A stretch of 64,000 nucleotides of DNA from positions 3,528,001-3,592,000 of the forward strand of contig CM024183.1 of NCBI GenBank assembly GCA_013433145.1, written 5' to 3'. The position numbers and the translations under genes are program-made. The notes under the pieces were generated by a model, which ran no database searches, was not told the DNA's origin, and saw only the letters and a program-made list of their open reading frames with translations. This DNA is from Ascaris suum. Lineage: Eukaryota > Nematoda > Chromadorea > Rhabditida > Ascarididae. How positions within the stretch are numbered: position 1 is the stretch's first letter; every line of letters starts with the position of its first letter. Below are positions 1-12,800 of the stretch, one piece after another.

Positions 1-100
1 AACGAAACCTCTTCTTGATCGAACCAAACAGGCGCGGCCGTTACGAAAAGAAATAACGTCTACATCACTGCCATTTCGGCCGTTTTCGAGTTTACCCATC
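1..100 (-). CDS. possible next exon of the TEX2-like gene (partial)
   Basis: After a TTTTTGAG acceptor the minus strand is open in the required phase from base 100 to base 1 (MGKLENGRNGSDVDVI and on). The phase fits exon 14, but the acceptor is weak and no family motif is visible, so an open frame of this length could be chance. Confidence 0.3.
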
Positions 101-664
101 CTCAAAAACACAAACTGCCACCCTGTCGAGCCAACACCCAAGATCCTCTACCTCGCAATGATAAAAACATTACTAATATGAGTGCTGCCTATTATCACTA
201 GTATACACTGCTACTATCATTGTTACGTATCCACTGCAATTACTTCCTGCCATAAACGTGATGGCAACAGCATTCAATAACAGTCAAACAAGAAGGCTGC
301 AATCTAAGTGGGTCAGAAGTGAAAATACTCAACATCACTAATAAGAACGTATGACACAAATCGTAGCAGGACCGCATTGAAATTTTGCACTAAGGACTGC
401 CGATGCTTATGTGCCTCCATCCAGGAAGCACGCCTTCACTCGTTCAACTTTGGGCTGTCGAGGTCTGGAAGTTGCTGGGCTCATACACTCTCGATGTCCG
501 CTCGCAGGTTTAAATCGACCTATTCCTTATCTCGGATGACCTCTTGCATGCAAAGAAGGTGAAGGCTAGGCAACTGTTTAAACTCAAAAATTACACTTCG
601 GAATTGACAACTGCATCCTCTTTTCTCCTCTGTCCTATCAAATTTTAGATATATTCATGAATAC

Positions 665-830
665 CTATGAAACCATCGTTCCTTCTCGCGGGCACTGCGT
701 ACAAACAAAAACAGACTTCTTCCGCGTGGTTTAAATGATGACCGCCCGCCCTCACGTTCCCCCGTGGTAGGCAATGTGCTAACATCACCCACGGAACATG
801 CACGGCCGCTTCTCACCGCCGCTGGCTGAA
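665..830 (-). CDS. TEX2: TEX2-like exon 14, PH-like region part 3
   Basis: 166 bp, two bases in and two out, with a TTTTCAG acceptor and a GTATTC donor. After a Gly/Ser/Arg-rich linker it encodes GRSLFLFVRSAREKERWFHR, the closing strand and helix of the PH-like domain, close to the remembered YLFGRTGREKEEWF of human TEX2. Confidence 0.85.
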
Positions 831-3800
831 CTGAAAATCGCACAAATAAACAAAGATAAGGCGGTGCTAAATAAGCAGCAAAGTACTGAGGCGAAGGAAA
901 TATTTATAATTTTGAAGCTTCTTTATTTAAAAGTTGCATTTATTCTTGGAAGGAATATTTTGGTAGTCTTATTTTTTTCTCAAAAAAGCTTTCTTGGTTT
1001 TTCTAGAGAGGAACAAAAAGGCTCACTCAGATGAAGAAATTTGCCTGGTAAATTTTAAAGGACAGAAAACACTGTTCAGGACAGAATTGGAGAAAACAGC
1101 TGCAACTGTACGATGTGACGACAGCCATCAGACCTCGTCACTGTTGCCTCTGTGATCTGTAGGCTTAACCGTAAGCAGAATGAAACGCACACGCATGCAT
1201 TAGGGCAAAGCAATTCAATCAGAAATTCTCTAGCAGGAAGGTGCCTACTTCATCCATGATTTCCGGAAGGAAATCAAGATTTTGCTGTGTACAAATTCAG
1301 TACCACATTTCTGAATAATTTTTGAGGACAAATACGGATGCCATTAACATCTAAAACAAATTTAGGACAGGAAGCAAGAATCGTATTTAGAATTGGGTGC
1401 CGTATATATTTCAAAAGATCAGAGGCACAGTGAAGGAAGACATATCAGGAAAACTCCTAAATCCTCAAAGGCAAGGAAAAATCCAAAGAAATGGGATTTT
1501 GGAATGTGTGCTGAGACTCTGCAAACCCTTCCACTTTTCAGCAAATGGTACGTTGCATCAATCCAACAAACCTTGTTCGTCATCCTCAGAGCTCTCGTCA
1601 GGATCGTAGCCTTGCTCTCGAGAATCACTCACCGAATTTTCCATTGATGCAGCTCTTTAAAAAAACTATTTTGATACAATTCTAATCGGTTTGCAATTTG
1701 CAAGCACTTCTTCCATCGCTTCAATCTTGTCCAACAAATATTTATTTGCTTTGTCTACCTCATAATTTGGCCAAAATGTATAAATACCGATTTGATTTTG
1801 CTAAGGAGGCGATACCACAGCTCTCGCGATATCACTTTTTCTTGTTTTGTAAACTACAGTAATCGGTAATTGAAAGATATAATGCCTATCATTGTAAATC
1901 ACCAAGGTGAAGAAAACTATAGCATCAAAAGAAACTGCCGTGAAAATGAGCATGTTGAGTCAATGGCACAGGAAATGAGATGAGTGGAGCAGCACTGATT
2001 GTGATATCAGGACTATTTCAGTATGATTACGAAGATTTTATCAAAGAAGCAAAAGGTGAAATCAAGATTTTAGAATTCGAAATTCTCAATGATTTAACGC
2101 AAAATATAATTTCTACTCGTAAAGCTTACTTTGATCTACCTGAGTCCACCGAATCACTTCTCTGCAAATCACCGGATAATTTCTGAGAATCTCCGGTTGA
2201 TCTTCTCGATTGAGTGACCGATTGATGTGCCGACTGTGAGCGCTGCATTGTCGTATCGATAGTAGAGATTTCACTCTGCGAAGAAGCCAAACGAATATGG
2301 ATCGGATATTTACGGCTCCACCAACGACGCTTTGCCAGACGTTTCGGGCGTAATGACACCTTTAAATAGGAATTACAAACGTATGGGCCAACATTGAACT
2401 GAAGAGTCACCCAGCTGGCAATACTGAACTATTAGGTACAGTCACCACTGGCAACAAGATAAATGCTTAATTCATTTCGTAATAATAGCCTTATGAATTA
2501 ATAAGCACCTATCAAAACAATGAGTGTTAAAAGAAACTGAAACAAAGCTTAACCTTAGAATCCTCTTTTCATTCAATGGAGAGCCTTTCAACTAAGGCAC
2601 GGAATTACCAGATTATAACGCTTGTATCTACGGTGTTAACATATATAATGGATCCATTTCAGTGTTTGTTCTCACTATCAGATCTTCACTGATACGCAGA
2701 CAGATACATGTAGACAATTGTTTAAATGTCGGTTAAGGCAACAAGCACAATAAAAGAAACAGACAAAACAACATACAACAGCGCCGGTGAGATCATAGAT
2801 GCTCTGTCCGCAGATGGTGGGCTCTGGTTCACTAAGCGTTGGATCGGTGTGAAACGAATGCTTCAAAACGTTTCTCTCCGGTCTTGATATCCTTAACAAA
2901 TGCCCATCGAGCCGTACCAGTACAGACTGTGCCGAGTTAACATGATAGGTTGCCGAATCGTAATGACCTCGAAGTTCATTCATCCATCCCTCAAACGCGT
3001 CTACATTAGCTTCAAAAAATGAGCTATCACTAAAGCAAATGAACATGACCGTCAAGTTAATTTAGGGGATGGTTGATCGAAGAAATAAGAATGAGGAGAG
3101 GAGTGCAATCTCCACGCACAAAGTAAGGGAAAACGTCGGAGAAAAATTCAACAATTGCAACTAGAGAGGAACAATCGTTATAAAATCAGTGGGAGAAAAC
3201 ACAGGGGAAGGTTAAAAGGATGAGAAGGAAGAAAAGAGGAGGAGAAGAGGGAAGGAGGAACGAGAGAGGAGGAAGGCGAGAAGAAAGAGGGGAAGGGGCA
3301 GCTGAAGTAAGGGTGAACGAACGGAAAATTCCTGCTAAGTAGACAAGGAGGATTGTTACAGAAAGATTTTAATTGAGACGACGAGGCACCTCTCACGAAT
3401 ATCAAATTATACCCAACTTAATGCTGTATGTGCTTCTCATATTACACCATAATTTCTTGAAAACAAAATCCCTCTCTTCTATTTCTTCATTTTCCATGAA
3501 AGATTTCCCCACTAAAAAAGACCTGTTTTCTCTATTGTCTGAGGATGGGTGAAAATACAGACGTTCTACTCAATATGAATCTTCTTGAAAGTGGATTTAT
3601 ACTTCTATTTTTTTAGGTTATTCCCAAAAAATTCTTACTCCATAGTACGCTTCCATCAAAGAAAAATCGGCGATTCTCCAAAATCGGAACATCACAAATT
3701 CCGGTAGAAATCGAAATGCTTCCAACATTGCAAGATTTACATATCAACGACTCGTGCAACTAAAGGTCTTTACTAACCTTATATTCCATAAATTCCCATC

Positions 3801-6800
3801 ACGAAACAAATATAGGCAGTATACTCTTAAGGAAGGTGCACAATATAAATGCGGAATGGATGAGGAATAGTGTTTGCACACGTGAAAAAAACTGTTAAAG
3901 GCATTCTAAATTCCGATGATCCGATGAATATAGAATTACGCTCAACATCCTCCTTTCAATCCTTCCCACCCTCAGGCTGCCATAGATGACCTGGAAAACC
4001 AAAGACCCAATTTTCGGGACTCCGAATACCAATCAACGCTACTCACGCTTCAGCTATTAGGAAGAAAGTAAAGCTGAATGTCATATATTATGTAGATAAT
4101 TTTCTTTTTTTGCAGACAATATGCAAAAAATAAATAAATAAATAAAAGTTACAGCAAAGAGTATATTAAGAACTCATAAGCAGTTGCTCCGACCGGCTCC
4201 TAAAAACGATAGGCTTAACTCCATCAGTCCATTATTGTATAATGAGATGACTGCCACTTAAAGAAGGATGTAAAAAATCAATAAAAGACGTAAAATGAAA
4301 GAAGGAGAAATCCTAGAAGGAAAACAATTGCTCTTCCAAACGAGACAATCAAAACTTTAACACTTAAATCAGTCGCCCAGCTTATTTTTAATCAATCGAT
4401 AAGTCCCTCATATGCAAAATTACAAAAGATTTTATAAGAGATCAACTATTGATCAAAACCTATAATGGATCTATTGTTCAAATATCAATTATTGACCACT
4501 GCATCAGTTTTCCTGTCAACCATACAACAGATCAATTACTAAACAACTCTTTAGATCACAGTTAACTGTGGTGATATAGTACAGTACAACTGTACTTTCC
4601 CAGTTTTAGTGCAGATCCCAGTTATAGCAGGGAAAACTTTTCGGCAAGATGCAACACAAATAATTACAAAAAAAGCCGGCCAAGACATCATCACCGATGA
4701 AAAAGGCGGAACACTTACTTTATAAACAACATTTTTCATAGTTTTCCTTTGTTTCAACTCTTCAGAGATACTAAAAATAACGTCGTTCGGTATCGTCACT
4801 TGTGCATTCGTATTTGAAACTGGCTCCGAGACGAAAAAATACAGAAAACCGATAAACGACAGATATAAACCCCACAGGAAACCACTTATGAATCCTGAAA
4901 TTCATGCCATTTAGTATAGTTTATCATGCTCTTAAGCTGATCTAGTACCGCACGGCATAACAGAGGAGCCGACAGTTACATTAAAAGGCAATTAACTTGA
5001 TTAGAAAAGCGTCTATGAAATTGCCTCAGCACACTTTCATATTTTCATACCCGAACTAATGATGTTCACTGACTCCATGAATGAAAGAAAACAGCCGGCT
5101 GCGCATATAATTACATAACATTTGATCAAGGTGGTTGGTATTATTTAGCATCAGAAACAGAAAGAGGCAAGAGGGCAGTGTAATGCCGACAAACATTTAG
5201 AGTCTGATACACTAAACATCAAATGAGTGATTTGCAATAGAAAAATGTTGCAGAATTTAGTTCACTGAGTGACATAACAGTGGAAAATGGGCTCTTTTAA
5301 TTGCACTTGGCTTGGCCAATATGTGACGATAATTAGCACGACATCTATCATTGTCGATAAAAAACAAGCTGCAAGTAACATTATTGCTCCACAAACGTTT
5401 TAAACACGGATGTTCCAATAGTGAAGCCAATTTCGTAAAAAGCAGTTCCCTTAAAGGTGACATGTAATCCCCCAAGTGTTATTTCCTCGCCTGCCACTCA
5501 CTTCCCTAGACAACAGAAAAAAAAAGCTAATTTCGAAAAGAATGTAAAACTAAAAGATGGGAAACTCTCCGTCTGTTTAGCCGAGAGAAATGCTAAAGAA
5601 ACAATTTTTGAAGCAATATTTTTGTACATGAACAAAAATTATGCAACACTTTCCATATAATTACTTGAAATATCTTATGAAAACCATTGCATAAACGTGC
5701 TGCTTACTGACATACTCACTTGTTCAGCTACTGCCAAATAAGGCCTATTAAGTATTACTACTTTTAAGCTTTACTAAGTTACTACTGAAACGATCCACGA
5801 AATGGGCTACTGTATTCGTCAAATGGATCTTAATGACATCATCCGGTGTTATGAGCAGTCAGCAGTAGCGATATTTTACCTCACCACCCACCGCAAACAT
5901 GAATTCTATCAAATGAATGATCTAGAAGAAAGTAACGCCGATGCCATCAATTTCATTCCTGGAAACGAACAGCTAACCAAATAACCTTCACATTCCCACC
6001 CCCACAAGCACCAAATTGCATTTTTTCAGTACTCTGAACTAGGCGTCTAAAGAACGTTCTGTAGCATCTGAAGGCATGTGAGGTGGTTAACTACTTGTGT
6101 CATTCGCGCCTTTTTTGTGGAAGAAAATTCTCAAGTTGAGTTGAAGGTGATAGAACTTGAACTAGAGTTCAAGCTCTACCACCTTCAACTTCTGCGATAA
6201 ATCAGATACATGCGTGAGCCACGCTGTGATTTCACTTTCCTATCCCCTCTTCTATCAACCTCTTCGAGTGGGAACAAGGGGCCAGTGGTGGACAACAGAG
6301 ACGTGGTCACTTAAACAAAAAGGGGCTAAAGCGAAATAATTGAGTATGCTGAAAGGATAGCAAGCATCACCCTCCTCTGCAACACAAAATCCCATTTTTC
6401 TCTCTCATGCTTCAATCGTCTCGAAAGATGAATGACGGCCGAGGCGAATATGACGCCTTCTCGCCTTTTCGGTGACGCAATACGATTGATTGGTCACATT
6501 TCTTTTGTTTGGCCGCTTTAAGAGACCGACCGCTTTTACTCCTTTTATGCATTAATGAGTAAATACCCTTGGCATCGAGATCAATTCTTCGCATAATAAA
6601 AGACAATTCACTTCAAAGTTAAGAAAAAAGAGAAAAAGAGAAAAGAGGATGTGGGAATCGATAACAAGATGAAAATGCGAAATGGACAGACAAAGAAAAT
6701 CATGATAATATTTACACACGAAACAGTGAAACTGATGGTCGCATAATCGATCAAAAATGTATACAAAACAGACAGACAAAACAGCCACTTGAAAAGAGAT

Positions 6801-9800
6801 GTACCAAGGAAAGGAATGGAAAGGATGGAAGGGTATCAGGAAAGACACCTAATAACACAGAATAACCTGACTGGAAAATATCTTCCCATTACAATCTAAT
6901 AAAAGATAAAAGCGATCGAATTAGCTGCAATATATTTGCTTAATTTCTTTTATAGTTGCTCTCAATTTTAAAAAACATAACTTCAAGAAGATGATGCCGT
7001 TCACTGAAAAACCAAACTGACCTGGGATTATAAATGTCAAGCTTATAAGCAATAGAAGTAGTAGCATCCTTTGACGGAATAAAGGTAAACTCCGACACCT
7101 GAAAATAATTAAATTCATAAAGAAATGACAATCGCTTAAATAATGCCATACCTATGCGTGAACTCTGCGGCATCTAACGGTCAATGTGTAAACAAAATCA
7201 TAAAATAACATCAGCAAAAAAAAAGCAAAAACAAAAACCTCGTAAATCAGCTGCAGATTTCAAGGTAAAACGACACGAATTATAACGTAGAAACTCAACT
7301 GTTGGCGAATCTTATAAATTTGCTATGCACTAAAAAAAGCCCTGAAGATCTGAAATGTTTATTCTCTTTGGAGAAATTCTGGATATTTATTGGTTTCTTA
7401 AGAATTTTTGAAGTAGTTTTCACGCAAAAAGATGGAAGAGAGTTTAATCAAATGTTATGCGAAGTTTCTTATTTCATTTCGAAAAAATTCTATATAGTGC
7501 AAACGGGCAAAAAACGATGTAATAATGCATGTTTGTTTTCTCGTCCCATTCCAGGGATGAAAATGAATCGCTTAATCCAAAAAATGGAAAATCAAAACTG
7601 CATGTCAAATGAAGGACAATTACAACAGCTTGGAGAATCAAATCAAGGTAGTCTGGTTTATCACTTATATGATAGTGAAATAACTGCACTCAATAGAGTG
7701 CAAAAAAGGACACAAAAAAGACGAAAAAACAGCTAGCAAATATATAAAGACACGGAAAAAAGATTAAAAAACATAACGGCAAATAAAAGAAGACCAAAAA
7801 CGAAAATTTCTCACTAAAAAAACAATAAAAAACAATTGGAAAAGGCCAACAATTGAATAAATAAATAAATATGGGGAATTTTCACCTAAACAATTGCACA
7901 CCGAAAAATATGTTACCTGCTGGCCAACGAATGAAACAAGAAAGCTTGCGTATCAGCATCCGCTGTATCTTCGTTGTTTTTGACAGTCTCCCAACACACC
8001 CAACTCAACAACGACGACACTTCGGCGCTACTTGTCTGGAACAAACACTCTCTATACCTAACAATGCAGTCAGTGCAAACATCGTTTCGAAGGTATATTT
8101 CGAAAAATACTTCCTCAGTTATACTGCAACAAATATCGCTGCAAATATTACGAAAGACAAGAGACGAATTCACAGTGAAAGGCACAAAGGAAATATTTGC
8201 TTTTTTTTTAAACTTGCTCGCTCTAGATTAGCTGAATAATCAAAAACTGATAGAACAGAATTTTTTAAAGATGCGATAATCAAACAACTCTACAACCAAT
8301 TCATTGGCTTTTAAGCGTGAATCCCCCCCCCTCCCCCCCATAAGGTGATTTGTGTTCAACTTATCAAACCTGCTTTGTGTCACTTCTTAATCAATCAATA
8401 GATGTTCAATTGAACGAATTAAAAAAACATAGCTTAAGCTGATAATCATTCAGCTAAAATACTCACAGTTCTAACAGATGACGATGTGCCACTTTTCCTT
8501 CTTTCATTCACATCGTTCGACACTGAAGCATCCACTTCATCGCCGGTTAGAAGAATCGCCTGGCATGCTTGTTCAACCAACTCTGAAAATGGTGCGCTAA
8601 TTTTTATCTATAGAAGTTTACATTAAGGATTGAGTGGGATTACCCGAAAAATACCAAAGCGGGAAGAGAAGCCAGAGCTTCTCTTTCTTATCACCTGAAA
8701 TTAAACAAGTAACCACTATATGCCGACACCTATATTGTCTTCGATCTTTAGACTTGCTCCGCCAGACATTGCGAGCAACAAGCAGCGTCTTCTAGTCGAC
8801 AACAACGCGGGTGGTAAATTTATAGATTAACAAGTACCTATGCTCACAGAAATTTCGAGAATGCTGCAGATCTAGAACATCCGTGTTCGCACCAACTATG
8901 ACCCGTTATTACGATCTTCTCTATGTGTAGGAACGCAAGACCCATTTTATACCATTCAAAACAACACGGCTTTTAACAAACATTATAGACAATATTGGCA
9001 GCAGCAATAACGTTATACTGATGTCATGGAAGATTGTTACTTCCCTTGAGATTTATAGAACTGCGCAATCATCAGACTTCTCATTGTCGCTCCCGACTTT
9101 AAGGTTCATGTGTCTGGGTCTCTATAAAACTGCAGCATCATCAAGCAGCCCTTTGCAAGAGGATTTTGTTATCGCGCCGATAACAATATTGGTGGAAGCC
9201 GGCGGCTGAAGAAACTCTTCAGAAACGTCCTCACGTAGCACTATTTTATACAGTCAAATCTTGCAGCAAAAAAAGAAAAAACACCAAATGGGCGCCACTT
9301 GACAGGAAAGTGGACATATATCTATACCTTCAGGTGGCAGCACTTTTAGCACCAAAATAACCTCTCGACACGCAGTTCAAGGACTTCCGGCAGTATCGAT
9401 TCAACGGTATCGATTACGACGCTGGGTCATTGCAATCGAGGATCGCCGGAATACTGAGCGGCTGCTTTTGTTTGAAAAATGAATTTAAGATCCTATCACA
9501 CGCAATCGCGTTAGGCGAGAAAAAACGCAACCAAAATGTGACATCTTTTAAGAATGTGGGACGGGCGTAACATCATTTATGATCTGATATCAGGCTAATT
9601 TTGATCCGGCCTAGTCCTAAATGATAATTACTTTGCGATGGCTGGAAACCGGCGCGATCTGATCTCGTGAACTTTCTTTTTTAGACATATAAAAAGAAAT
9701 CATAGGTTCTGACCATAGTTACAAATAGAGATTTATCTTTCGGAAAATCTCCGATAAGAAATAAAATCCACTCCCCCTCTTATCCCAATTCTCCTTTCAA

Positions 9801-12800
9801 TTCAGGAAAGGCAAAATAAAATCAGGACGATCTTTGCGGGGTTTTAATGAGAATGCACGAAATATAAACCAAAAATGATCCATGAATAGAGCCAGCAACG
9901 ATTCTTTCATTTTTGCGCGATTCGTTTTCAATTCTTCCTCTTATTTTATCTCCCATAAGCCAGAAGTATGTTCCAATCCGGATTAATAGGTAGAGATGGT
10001 TTCTCTCTATCCTCCCTCCCCAATTCCTGAAACGACATTCACGTGTGGACAAAGTTTTCTCTAGTTATCATATACAAGCTTGTTGATATAAAACTCAAGT
10101 CTATTAAAGGGGACATCAATTCATTAGAGAGGAAAGGATTTCAATAAAAAAGAAACCGCTCTTACCGGAGCTTTTCTTCGCCTTATTCGACGATACCAGT
10201 TTTTTGCCTTTACTTTTCGCTTTATCGAGTATGATTGCCAATTTTGATTTTTCTCCTTTTAATGCGGTATTCGACTCGTTCGATTCCACTGACTCACGGT
10301 CACTCGGACATAACACACCGCCAGCTTTTTCCTTAACAAAAAATTGCTTTTAGGCGGACATTTGAACCGCAAAGCATTGAATAGTGTCCGCCTACAATAC
10401 CACAGATACCTTTTACACCCACGGTTTCCACTTTCAAAAACTGGAGACAGTTTACTTTGAAGAACCTTCAACGACCGTCGAACAAAGGGCGGTTTTCAGC
10501 CATAATCGGGTGGAAGGCTGCTATAAAAGGTCTCCGTGATATCCTCTCTTCCTCCCTCTTCGACGTAAGCTATCCAGCGAAAAATGATGGCCACCCGCGA
10601 GCAAATAAGTTTCTTCTCATCATATCAAACAATCATCTTTTAAAAACATGTTTGACTTTTACAACGGCTTCCTTTGGAAAAGAAAAATGAAAGCGTGATG
10701 CATTACCTGCGCATTCACCGATGTACACCCGGCTGATAGCTGATTTTCGCCCGCTTTCCAACGACGACTCAATTTGTCTGGGAAACGGCGACGCACATTT
10801 CTATCTCCATCACGTGGCGACGAAACGACTGAATCGCTATCGGCGTTGTCTAGCTCCAGCTAGAAATGAGTCATGGTCACAGCACAATGGATCGAGTGCA
10901 AGCAAATGGAAATCGAGCAATTAAACAGCAATGTGAATGAAATTGATCTAACGGAGAACGTATTGGACTTTTTAACAGCAATGTGCACTTTCTTTAAGTA
11001 TGCTCTAAGATTCGATGATAAGCAAACCAAATGGCGCCTCTAGCTAGTAACCAGGGCAAGCACTCACAAGCTCGTCAATTCAAATGGAGAAATGCATGTT
11101 TCTGATACTTAACTAAGTTCACTAATGAATGAAGCCGAATTATGCATAAAATCCATACGGTAAACAACCCAACTTCTTTTTAAATTAGAACAAGAGTTGG
11201 GCAATGTGGAGGAAAATAGGACACTTTAAATTTGCAACAAAAAAACGACACCAATGTTTTACCTTCCATTCCCTCCAACAAAAAGCACATTGCAGCGATC
11301 ACTGACATCAGCATCTCCCAAGACAATAGATCAAAATATTCTAGATTTGCCACACTCCGTTTTCTATATGAAAGTAACGCAACTAGAAAACATACCCTCC
11401 GACCGGATTCTGAAACCTTCACGTCCACCGGCTCGCTAACAGCTGTTAGCACACTGCTTTGGGACATATTGTCATCTGAATCCTGAACACACAGATCGTA
11501 GAATAAACCAACAAATAATGCAAAATAGGGGTGAGTGAAACCTAAACAGCGCTCTCCTTTGAATGAATTTTGCACGTTATCGATTATTCCATCGAGCTGG
11601 TAGCATGCCTATAATACGAGAACGACGATGAGCGAATAAAGAAAACAAGCAGCCGTGACCGAAAGATTTGTTATGAGTGATGGGGGAGGAGGGAAGGTGG
11701 GAAAGACGGCGGATATAGAGGAGAGATGAGTTACGCATCACTTCCACGCGATAAATTATTCCTTAAAAATATCGCTCCTTCATCGAGCGCCTCATTTTAC
11801 ACATTACGTTAGCTATCAGATCAGCAAAGACTGTCATACGCCCACAAAGCCCACACGTCTCAGAATAAACAATTGAGTACAAAACTATATCTGGAAGAAG
11901 TCACCTTTGAAGAGCCCAAAGTAGACGCGTCTTCGGCTTCAGAGCTCAATAGGTCGTTGAGTCGTATTGCACCAGACGCGAATGAAACCGCACATCGCTC
12001 CAAACCACCTCAAAGATAATCCTCAAAATTACATACAACCGTTAGTTCCCTATAACAGGTTGCAGATAAAAAGAAACCATAACTAAATGGCTCCGTCTAA
12101 ATTAATAAAATAGACTCTGACTAAAATCAAGTCAGAATTTTCAAAAAGGAAGAATTTGTTCCTTTCACATGCTTTATATCGAACTTTCCATTTGCGAATC
12201 GATTCAGTCAGACTTATTCATACGACGACGACTGCGGCAAATGACATGAACATTACAAAATACGATGAAATACGTTAAGCGTCAATAAACGGTACTACCT
12301 CACCCGTCAACAATATCAGCACACTGCTCTTAGTCATTGACTAGAGCTGCACATTTTGTGCATAATAACGACCGCTTATCACACCTTTCAACCTAGCTCG
12401 CCGCAGCCTTAAACTCTCAGGGACGTCTAAGCTAGCTTCTCGTCAACTTTCAAGTTTAGTAACACCCTGGTGAATTAAAAAAAAAGAAAAATATTGCATA
12501 ACTGCCTAGCAATGTATTACGATGACTGGTTTGATGGTGCAATCGTTTAAAAAAATGATTGGTTCTAACCATTTCTTTTCAAATCAAACCTTTATTTAAC
12601 GGCTAATAAATTCATTGATAATATTTTATGCTAGGCACCTATAAGAAATATTCATCATTACTACTTTTGGAGTAAATTTGAATGAAACACATAAAAATGA
12701 AAGGTAATTAATCCAAATCCCATTTTAAAAGATGGATTTGAAACAGCAAACCGCAAGAAACAACCTCATGCCCTACCCACTCAACTAACACAATGAATAT

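Noticed and set aside
7302..7736. Plus-strand open frame of 144 codons
   Set aside because: It lies inside an intron of the TEX2-like gene, starts at TTG, is AT-rich and shows no family motif. It is probably chance.
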